A stretch of DNA of 64,000 nt from Echinarachnius parma (taxonomy: Eukaryota; Echinodermata; Echinoidea; Clypeasteroida; Echinarachniidae), in contig JBAMJV010009401.1 in assembly GCA_037951105.1 (NCBI GenBank), forward strand, positions 95,440 to 159,439, in the 5' to 3' direction. This document shows positions 43,101-55,100 of this stretch, one piece after another. The notes below the pieces were generated by a model, which was not told the DNA's origin, searched no databases, and saw only the letters and a program-made list of their open reading frames with translations. The position numbers were made by a program, and so were the translations under genes. The first letter of the stretch is position 1. Every line of letters starts with the position of its first letter.

Positions 43101-46100
43101 CATAAAGACAATGATAATAATGGTTTCCAGTTCAGTAAGGCTCTTATTTCAATTGCTAACACACTGATATGGAGATATGCAAGATGGGTCTTAATCGAAC
43201 GGCAAAAAATAGTATTTACATTGTTGCAAAGTAACAAATATTTATACTTAAAAAATAAAAAAATAATCCCTGGTAAATTGTCTTTCTATTTCTATTTTGT
43301 TTTCTATTTTTACAGTTTCGACAGACGTCCTTGTTAAATAGTTGTTAATATATTTATACATATATATGTAGACAGTTTTCATTTATTTTTACCGTTTCTT
43401 CGCCTGACGAAATGGAGAGAACAGAATCCAATATAGCTGCGACCGAAGCAACTCCATCTGCTGTTACTTCGTTGCTGTTTTCAGTAATATCGGCCACCGC
43501 TTCTGCCACCTCTTCGACGTTTGATTCGACCACTACAGTCTATAAAGGACCAATCAAAATGAGTTAAATGGAGCTCATTTAATATCATGTTTCACAAATA
43601 TTACAGTAACAACCAATTTGCAATCACATAATAAAGACTTTCTAAAGTAGTTTGTCGAATGGAATAATTTGAGAAAAAGTGAATAGTGTGAGAAACCTGT
43701 GGCGCTCACGATAATTCCCACAATTCTCCATTATAAACTCATTAAAACGTGCACAGTCTTGTGCAAACAACTCAACGACTCACGTTTCCTGTATGCGCAA
43801 ATACGTGAATATATGTGCACAATTGAACGTTTTTTGTACATGAATAACAACTGATATTGAACGGTTTTTGTACATGAATAACAACTGATATGTTAATGTG
43901 TCTCACAACACATCATGAGACTTGAGAGAATCAGCTGCACTTTGATATGTGCATGTTTTCTCTATAATAATATAATTTTGAGGTCAAGATGTAATTTTTG
44001 GTCGTAACAAGCGCATGGATTATCAATGAAAAGATTATGAAACACGAGGGAAACACCCCGCCTCGGCGATAAAAAATATTTGTTAGATGAAATTTAGTTG
44101 TGATGTTGAGTGAAGTGCCTTTAATTTGTTCGACGCATTTTCTGTATCAGCATCAGGTACTGAAGGGCACACACAATCTTTGTTTATGAGTCTGAATCAT
44201 TGGTGTTGGTTATTAAGCGTCTTTCTGACGATGCCTTGGTCGCTCATTAGCGCCAATGTTGTGGTCACTATACACATGTTTGTACGTGCGTCGGGAGCCA
44301 AATGGGGTGGTCGCTGAACGCGTTAGGCAGGTCGCTTATAACACATGATATTTCAGGGGAGGACCGGAGAGCGGTCGTTATGTGCAGGTGGTCACTATAG
44401 ACAGGTGGTCGAATTACCAGGTTTGACTGTATTTGAAAGAACAACACACTGATTGCCTTTCATATTAACAAATCAAGCTTCTACCCTTGATGTATTCAAC
44501 ATTTTCAAATAATCATTGTACACATAGATATTAATTTACATTTAAATTACATTTTCAACTATTTCAAGAAGTTCATCTGCGGTCAGGTTCCTGCCACAGT
44601 AGTCGTCGGGCATAGGAACTAGTGCCCAAGAACAGGGGGACAGTTGATCACCCTCACAAATAGCCTCTATCGCAGGAGACGTTCGTCCTGTATCAATGAC
44701 AATCAATGTTATTACGAGTTACATGAATGGGGAAATGAATGAAATAGTGAAGCTATAAACATGAAAGGGATTTAGTACCTCTGTTGACAAGTCCAAACAT
44801 TGATGAGTGATTAATACAAAATGTGGATTGGTGGACGTGTTAACGTTAATCGGAGGACATTATGTTAATACATTATTTTGATAATTATTATAATGTGTTT
44901 TAACTAGTATTATTGTAATGTTATTACAGTGTTTCAATTTATTCATTATTTCTTAATATCAAAGAAGTGTATTTATTTCTTTATCAATGAATCAATTTAA
45001 TATGCTTGGTATAGAAAATTTATTTGCATATTCTAAAGGCTCGTGATTAGTCTGAAAGTAAAAACATCGGAGTACTTACGTTTCAATTTGTGATCGGGAC
45101 ATCGTGGTCCTGTAAAATTCATCCTCGTATAGATTTCTCCCTGCGGAAATGAAACGGGACCGTACGGTGTGGACAGATCTGATGGTGGACATGAAACTAT
45201 GAAACAAAAAGAAGGCGCGCATGATAATTTAAATCAGTTATACACATAGTAAGCCGTATTACTATTCCAAATGCTCTAATATGAATTGTGTGACCTTATT
45301 TGCATTCTATATTCTGCACTTATCACGCGTGCAAATTATGACGGCGAAGATCTAAAGGGGGGGGGGGGGGCATAATGGCCCCCGGCCGTAGGAAGACCTG
45401 AAATAGCCCGGCCTTTTTAGGGTTAACCAATTATATATTTATGTATCGATGGGTTATTCACGCTATTTAGTTCGGGGTTGTTCGCATTACTTCGCGTTAA
45501 TTAATAGGACCAAAATGGAACAATTAAAACAAATCATATGAACTTGTACAAGCCTCTACATTGTTGTGTTAACCCAAGTATGGTTGAATACAATGATTTC
45601 GGTTTGTGAAATAATGCTTTTTGAAATCCCATTCATTTTGATTTTGTAACAGTATTTCACATGTGGTAACAGAAAATAGCACAATTTTGCCCGAATACGA
45701 CATCGTTTTGCCCGAATGTGAAATGCTTTTGCAAAAATAAGGCATGATGCTGCCCAAGTATGGCCGTTTTCAAAATTCGGGGGGGGGGGGGGGGTGCAAT
45801 CACATTCTCTCTTTCTCACTCCCCCCCCCCCCCCCTCCTCTCTTCTATTTTTCTTTTTCTTAACACCCAATACCATTTCCCCCTATATACATATAACTTT
45901 CTTCTTTCTCTGTTTTTCTCTGTTTGTTGTTTTTCTTGTTCCAGTTTGCTATTTTCCTCTCCATCCTTTTGTATATATTTTCATCCTCTCCTTTTCAAAT
46001 TTCAAGCTATCCCTTTTGTAAATATTTCCCCCATATTTAATCATTCGTAGTTTTGATAACTTTGAAACATTTTAAAAAGTGAAACATTGATGTATTATGT

Positions 46101-49100
46101 TACATGGGGACCTTGCTCTTACAAGCCCAGCTTCTCTAAAGTCTCCACTTTCTTTCATTTGGATTGTATATCGATTTAATATTGCACTTAAATTGTTTTT
46201 CTTATGCTGTTTTGCTCTATTATTATATGTAAAATGTTGTGAAAGAAATAAATAAAATGAACCTTGAACCTTGAACCTTGAATCCCAAGCATTGTTTGGA
46301 TTCTGAGATATGACTTTGTATATGAGCCCAGTCAGTAGAAAAGAGCAAGGTATAGCTAGATTACACGGGTTCGGTTCAGAACAGAGCTACATAAACCCCA
46401 TTAGATTGCCGTACCAGTTTAAAGGCGAAGTTCAGTTTTTGTAGAGAGGGCGCTGCACATCAGAAATTATTTGTTAGGTAATGACAAACTGAGTGTTACA
46501 TTTGAGAGAATATGCCATTTTAATGCCAGAATAAACTTTATTTGGTCAAAATCGGCACTGAAACGGCTGAAATATTAATAAATGTATTAGTTCTTACAAT
46601 TATTTGGGGCCGACATAATGAGATGATATTTTCCAATGCTAACACTTTTTCAAACATTTTCAAAAGCATTTTTGTAATAGTTTTTTTTATTAAGTTCTTA
46701 TTATGTATTCATTATTTAACAAGACATCACATTTGTATGAAAGTGGTTTAAACCAATGCCTTATTTGAGAGCGCCCTCTTGTGTTTTAATGGCACTTTTG
46801 GAAAGATAACAGGCTGTTTACTTAGTCCTTTGTATTTTGTATATACCTTTCGAGCATGGTGGGGTTATAAATTTATTTTGTAATGCTACTGTGCAGGTTT
46901 TCGTTACTTATTCAAAGTTTAGCCTTACCAAAACTGTACTACCCCTTTCACGTTACAACAAGTTAGTAACAAATATTCTGTACATATATCAGCAATAGAC
47001 AATATCTGAAGCAGTATTGGAGTAACATCATATCTTGGCTAAAGTGATCCATATTCTTTGTTAAATATTTGTTAGATAATAATTACAATTTGAATGATTT
47101 TCAATGATAGATTTCTCCATACTAAAGGGACATTTAAACAATTCTAACCGTATTTTGTATTATTCTCTGACCATAAACTAACTAATACGTTTAAAGAGAA
47201 ATGTGTAAGCTCAAAGTAAATGTTTGTAGAGTAAGACAAAGTACATGGATCACTTTAACGTACGATCTAATAATTATATCCTATTCGCCACATCCGATTG
47301 AAACAAAACGGATCAATGATTACCAGTGCTAAATATTTGCAGGGAATCCGGGTCCATCACCCTGTCGGCTTCAGCCTGAGCTATCAGCAACGACTGTATC
47401 ATGCTGATCTGTAGGGCATCGGGTAAGGATCCATTGTACACGAATGCATTCGAATCTACTACCACGCTACCAGCCCGAAGACTGGAGATCTGTACAGCAA
47501 TGGTCTCCTGAAAGCCATTCTGTATTGCAGTTTGCATCTAAAGAGTAACGTTAAAGATCACATTAATACTGACCGAAAATGTGTCAATCTTAAAGGGATA
47601 GTTCAGTATTGGCTAAGAGGCCTCTTCGGTAAATAATTTAAGTACTGTTCTTAAAAACCGAGTGTAACATCAATGAACAAACTCTTGTTAAGACAAATTT
47701 GTTTTATCAAAACCAGTTCAGAAATAACTGAAATGTCTTTGAGTATATCGCATAATAAATTATAAATCTTTGGGGCGAACTTGTATTCAAAAGAAAAAAA
47801 TGTTAAAATCCAACATATTATTTCTGAACATATCAAATTATTTTTAACGTGTTATTGATGATCTCTCAATTAAATGATTATTTTGACCAAGCATTACATT
47901 CACACTTTTGATAAAAACAATTTTATTGAAACTTGAAGTGTCTTAATGACGCCCGTTAAACATTGTATATTTTATATTTTATATTTATACACTCAGTAAA
48001 AAAAGAAAGTGAACACTTTTTCAAGTTCATATTTTTCATATAAGATTTTATGAAAAATAAACAAATTATATATCAAATTAAAGGATATTTAATTGGCTTT
48101 CGACTTTTTAGGTGAATACAAATTGAAACTTTACGCATGAGTGAACACATTCATTTGTCTGTTCCAAGGTACAAAAGTAAAAACTGCAAAATTGCACAAA
48201 AAATATAAACATTCATATTGCACAGAAAAGTTCAACAAAACATGACAAGGTTTGCATGGTTCATTGCACTTGAAAAGATAATTATTAAAAAGAGTAATCG
48301 TTGTTTGTTTAGATTCAGGTTCTTTTTTTCTTTGCAGTGTTTCTTTCTTTCTTTCTTTCTTTAAAGTCAATATCTTGTTGGGCCACCATGACTGTTAAAC
48401 GGCGCATGTTGGATATCAATCCGTGTACTCTCTCCTGTGATGGATTTCTCCACTCCTCGCGGTCAGGTATACCGATCCAGGTCTTCAAGGGTGTCACCAG
48501 GTCGGATGCGCTCATTTACGGCCTTTCCTAGTTGGTCCCATATGGCTTAGGGTTCGTATGGGGCAAGCAAGCTGAGCAGGGATCCATTCGCTCGATGTTG
48601 TGCTCTTCCAAAAACTGATGGACAACTCGAGCGGGATGAGGATGTGCGTTTTAATATCGTCCTTGAAGATGGTTTTCGGATTCCTGTCCACGTATGGCAC
48701 TACAACGGGTTGGAGGATGTCACTGATGTACAGTTTTGCATTCAAGTTGCCGTTGAGGATGACCATCTCTGTACGGTCCTCATCCGTGCTGTCTCATACC
48801 ATGATACTCCCTCTGTGTCCTTGCTGCACTTCCTTGACACAAGCATCCTTGAAGTGCTCATTCCTCCTCCTCCTCCAAACATGAATTCTGCCGTCGCTGT
48901 TTTGCAGACAGAAACGGGACTCATCTGTCAAGAGTACTCGGCGCCATTGAACCCTTGTCCATCTCACATGGTTCCTTGCCCACTAGTCTTACTTTTCTGT
49001 GTGGCAAGTGTGAAACGGGTTTTATGCTGCTTTTCTTGATTTGATTCCTTGAGCATGGAGTCGATTTCTTATGGTTTGTGTTGACACATGGCGAGCACCT

Positions 49101-52100
49101 TGACCTCTGGCTTCAAGTGCGATGAACCATGCAAATCTCTATCGTGTTTTGCTGAACTTTTCTGTACAATATGACTTTTTAAATCTTTTGCGCAATTTTG
49201 CAATTTTTACTTTTGCACCTTGGAACAGACAATTGAATGTGTTCACTCATGCGTTAAGTTTCACTTTGTATTCACCTACCAGGTTGAAAAACAATTAAAT
49301 ATTCTTTAATTTGATATATAATTTAATTGTTTTCTATAAAATCTTATATGAAAAATATGAACTTGAAAAAGTGTTCACTTCTTTTTTTGCTGAGTGTATA
49401 TATCAGGCAAGCATCACTAAATTAAAACTGTTAATTTATAATGCCAACTTTCTAGTTTTAATTAATGTTCTGTTTGACCAAAACTGTACTATCCCTTAGT
49501 TTAGGCATTGATAAGTTGTATGATGTATTTGCTGCATATTTGTGCCGTGCGGAGCTACCAATTTTGTCGTTATATGCTTAAGATTGTATCAACGTATGCC
49601 AGCATTTCGGGGGTAATTCATTGCAGAAATTGCGGAGAATATTTATAACGTTCTTCTCTATGTAAGTATCCAGCAAATACATGACATAGGAAGACACCAA
49701 TTAAGTGATGTATTCAAATTTCATGTATGGTTTTACTTAGGAGATTGGCCTACGATAATCTTCACTAGAACGCATGGCATCGGTGACGTATTATATTTTA
49801 AGGACAGTTCCATTACTCGTTGATAGTTTATGTCTGTTTAAAAATCAAATATGGGAAAAGTTAAAGGTTTCAAATGATTTATTTGGAATTCAATGGTTTT
49901 CTAAAATCATGATTTTAATTCTGAAAGCAGTGCATTTCGCCAATAAAGTCTTCTTTAAAGTGCAGCAATTTTGCACTCAATGTTCAAGTAAAATTTCAAA
50001 ATGCTTACATATGTGTTCACGATTCTAGTGATCTCTTTAAAATATCCGGAATCCCGATCTAAAAGACTGGCGTTGAAAGTCAAATTGAAGGATGCCCTCA
50101 ATCCATAGTTGTCAACACCTAAAGGAACATTAATTCAAGATCTGGAAGGTATAACTACTGTAAAATAAACGTTGCATAATTACAAGCAGTGAATATATGC
50201 TAGAAAATAGAAAGAAGTGTACATCCCCTAAATAAAAAAACACATAATTATATCCCAATATGTTTTATGTTGTTTAAGAAAGTATAAAGAAGGATTATTT
50301 GTTATCATCCATGGTGACTGGGTTCCATATAAGCAAACACATTATTATACATTGCACAATTTAAACTCTTATTGAAGTATACGGTATACGGCTAACAATA
50401 ATTTCTGTTTGCGCACGTGTTAGGAAAACATTATTATGTTCTCCATCATATTGCTTGAGCATATTTATACTTATCACATTTGTGCATAAAATTAGCTATA
50501 CATGTATTTATATTATATTTTTGGCATGACCTTTTGTGTTATGTAACTATCAATTTCGGTGTCTTATTAATGAAGCCAATTTGTTATGTCATGGCAAACA
50601 AGTACAACTATACAAATACATCATTTGACTCATTCAAAGATAATGTAAAACATTATCTTTTTAAACAACATTATCAGTCATAGCTCAACCACTCTCCATT
50701 TCTTTACTTTTTATACTCTAATTTATTTTTCTAAAGCGCTTAGAGGCTTGTTTGCATTAAGCTCTATATAGATTAGTCATATTATTATCATTATTATCAA
50801 TAATGCGATTAATTATAATAATTGAAATACGTTTCTCGGTTGCCTTATATACCCTTTAGTCTAAGTAGTCCTCTGTTAGTCTCCACGGCATTGCCTTCCT
50901 CATCATTAGCTCGACAGTAGTAATACCCCTGGTCCTCCGCAAGGGCAGGATATAGAACGAGTGGGGACCTATTTCTCTGGCCGCTGATGATCTCTGGATG
51001 ACCTGTGGAATCTTTATACCAATCGAAGCTCTCAGCATTCTCAAACGCGCACTGAAAGAGGACACGGCTGTACGGCTGAGCTTCCACTGACACTGGGTGA
51101 AACCGCACCCCAAGGGGCTCTGCATGATTCCGGAATATGTCAACATGTGCATGTGCATGTAAAAACAAAAGGATTATCGAAACCAGAATAAAATGAAGAT
51201 TTTAAACTTAAAATAATTATTTGTTTTTATCACACATTGTATATGGCTTGAGAAATTTGGATTTGGCGTATTTGTTTGTCGAGGAAAGCATCTATTGAAA
51301 TTAGAGAAATAAATTCCTTCTCCCTAGTTCATGCTGTGCCCCTTACTTGAACCCCCCTCCCCCCCCCCCCCCCCCCCCCCCCACAAAAAAACTGATCCTG
51401 CTTCTGGTGGAGATAATTATTTTCCACTCGGATAAGCGGAGGGTTTTTTGTCTCATTAAACTTATATACTATGTTCGTATATATTGTTTCACATAGTTTA
51501 TTATACCATACGTTGGTTCATGAAATGTATCAGGAGCCTATTATACTAGGATTAACGAGGAATCGTACTATCAATTAATCAAAATTGCTCGATTGATATT
51601 ATATATTTCATGTAACGGCACTTTTGTTAGCAATAATACATGCAGTTTGGGCTACATAGGGATCTAGTAACTTTGTTGACTTCTTGGCATATTGGCATCT
51701 TCTTCATATAAATAATTTCTTATGAGTGATCTTACCGTTTGGGATGATAATGGTGTTGCAGTTAATGCCTGTGTATGACTGCGTACAGGAGCAGGAGTAT
51801 GTCCCGTCTATCGGTGAGGTCGGCATACAGGTACCCTGATTATGGCAGGGCGCCGATGCACATGGGTTTGTCGCTGAATTGAAAACAAAAATAAATGAAG
51901 TCCTGAAAATGAATTCGAATTGTCATTTGTGTCCTTTGTTTAAAGAAATATGGCAACTTCAAACCCAAGAGTAGAAAGGATCAATCGTTTACATGTGAGG
52001 TACCACGAGTACCTCTGCTGTGACACGGTGAATTGGGCTCGTCTCTGATTGTAGTTGTAATGAAAACATAATTTAGGGATATATAATTAATATGGCTGAG

Positions 52101-55100
52101 ATTTATGAAGAGTCTTTCTCAGATCATTTTTAGGGCAAGTCAGATATATTTTTTTCTGCACATTAAAGCTTCTTTACTTTCCTCTTTCGAACTTTGTCGG
52201 GTATGTGTACATATATATTTATTTCAAATGACATAACCTTGGTCAATCGATACACACCCACATGTACTCAAATATCCACTCCATGGGGAGCATTCCATCC
52301 ACTTGAGATGTGAAAGTGCTATTATACCTGTACACTGCCTCCCATCACCTTCGTACCCCTCGCCACAGAAGCACTGGTAGTTTCCCGCCAAATTGTTGCA
52401 CAGCGCATGGGCGTGGCACGGTGGAGGCTGCAACGCACACTCGTCAATGTCCGAGCACACGATACCGTTGGTGTTGTTCTCCGCTCTGTACCCGACAAGG
52501 CACTCGCACGAATACGAGTTGAATCTTGGGATGCACTTGGAAGCCACGGGGCAGACGCGGGGAATCGTGGAGCAGAAATTGTTGACTGTACGATATATCG
52601 TACGTTATGCAAAAAATCAAAGGAACATTAGTCGGAACATTCTGGATGGCTAGTTATTCTGTCATTGGAACTATTCTTATCGGATCAATTTCAATTCAAG
52701 GTTAAGTTTAACTTTCAGTTTATTTGAAGATGTGTCATAACATTCAACTACGGAAATAACTGGAAATTATCAGTTAAATTAAAGCACATTATAGTACGGC
52801 TATTATGTTTCCTTTTTAACAAGTATTATTTGCCTGTTTCTTCTCTTATTATACAATCATTAGTTATTAGTTTCAGTATTATCATTCATTCGGCCAAAAT
52901 TGAAAATAGTAACAGAGCATACATGAGTAACAAAATGCAAATTACAAACAATACAAAATCAATCGGAAAAGAAGAAAGTGAAGGAAAAGGGTAAAAAGGG
53001 ACAGTTACAAGTGGGACAGGATTCACTAAAGGAAAGGAAATGTGTGATTGTGTCCGAGTCATTCCCAGTGGTAGTCTATGTTCTATACTCTGTATACACC
53101 TTTCCCCTACGTACGCGTATAAACCCGGTGGATCTGTACCCCCGGTGAACCTGTACGGAAACAGAGTATAGGCGAGGGAATTCGTGTGGATTTTCACGGC
53201 GGGCATTAGTCTTCAATATGAGTTGCATTATGGACTTTGTACTCTGTGAATAACAAAATAATGAACAAAGTGAGAATCCCATAGTAAAATGATAATGTGT
53301 TTCATTAGTGGGTGTATAAAAAGAGAAAACAATATTGATTACAATTGTTTTACAATAAACTACTAAGTTTGAACTTTGAAGTGAAGATCTTCGGCTGACA
53401 TTTGTAATTTGGTATGCAATACACAGACTACGATCTGAACCTTCAACACAGTCGGTGCGCTGTCTATCACTCGCGATGGGCGGAGCTCTTGCCAACTTTA
53501 CCTATACTCTGTTTCCGTTCAGATTCACCGTCGTAACAGATGCACCGGGTTACGCGATATATTGGGGAAAGGTGTAAAAACAGAGTATAGAACCTAGACT
53601 ATCCCAGTGGCGTAGCGAGGGTCAACGAATTAGGGGGGGGGGCACAACTGCGAGGGAGCGAAGCGCCCGAGAGGGGGTAGGGTGTGGGAGGGGGGTATCC
53701 CCCTCCCACGGTATGGAGCTTTTGCAATTTTGCACTCACAATAATGTAATCTGGTAATTTGATAATACTAAATTAAAGAAATCATGACTTAAATCATCTC
53801 CCTTATGATTAGACCGCTATATAGTATTCATCACAACCAAACCTAGACAAACACCAGACTCAAATACGCTCACATCGTCCGTGCATGTCTATACTTATTT
53901 GGGGGAGGGTGTGGGACGGGATTTACCCTCTTAGTAGAAATTTATTAAAATTGGTGTTTAAAATATCACTTTAGAAGTATGGTTATTATTGTCCTCATCC
54001 ATTTTTATTGTTATTATGCATTTTGTAATTAAGAAAAAAGTGGGGATTGTTTGTACTTGTACAGGCCACCACCGCAAACAAAAACAACTGGGGGATATTT
54101 CTCCTATCCCCCAGTATCATACGCCCGTGGACACACTAAAACAGACGCTGTTGTTCCCATGTGTATCTCTTGGTGGAACTGGTGTTTCTGGCGTACATTA
54201 TATGGTTAGCTGGATCTGTAAATGATGCGCTTGATGTAGAAGGATCATTTTCAAGAAGGGAGGATAAAGGTTCTCTAAATTGGGAGACGTTGCGAGGGAG
54301 CAAAGGGAGCAAAGCGACCAAGCGGGGGAGGGTATGGGTGGGGCTGTCCCCCTCCCACTGTAGGGAGGTTTTGCAATTGTCTTGCTTTAAATTGTGCGAT
54401 TTGGTGCATACCCGAGACATAAATGTTATGTCCCAATCGACCCTCCGTCTCCCACTTGTTGTCGCCAATTGTTGAGGAACCGCGTGACTAGACCCACGAC
54501 ACGGTCCCCTTGGGTTAGGTTCAGTAGGCCTAGGTTCAACTGATGCAGATATCTACTCTGAAGAAGATTACTGGTGCTCTTATAATCATGATCGTTACCA
54601 GCTAGGCCTATGCATCATGAATTAATGGAACGGGTGCATTTTTTGGACTAGATAGTGCAGCTATGCACCTATACAGAGCGTATCAAAAAAAGCGTTACAC
54701 TTTTGAACATTTTTTTTCAAAATTACATTTTTATATATTTAGAAGATTTGTTCATGTCTATGGATGCCCAATAGTCTCATCTATCAAGTTCCACTAACAA
54801 AACAAATTTTCGTTCACGCTGGGGCGAACACTGAATGTTTTTGTACAGACTGTAAAAAATGGCTTGCGCCAATTTGAAAGAAGAGGGACAATTAAACCAC
54901 AGACCGAATAAGTACTCCCATTCAAACAAATTGCTCTTTGCCATGAATCTAAGATTATTTTATAATAGTGTAATCATTTTGTGGCAATTTTCTGTCATAA
55001 TGTAAATGATTTCATTGCTTTATGCATGGGTGAGAATAAATAAGCCATAGATTGATAGATAATGAACGGATTTGCATCGTTAATGACAACATTTCCAGCC

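Noticed and set aside
48337-49039. Plus-strand frames of 84-131 codons
   Set aside because: They are antisense to the Tc1-like transposase relic, whose motifs read on the minus strand.
53076-53495. Overlapping 106- and 139-codon minus-strand frames
   Set aside because: They lie within a MITE with a 9-bp target duplication and read across its inverted repeats; no domain is recognisable.
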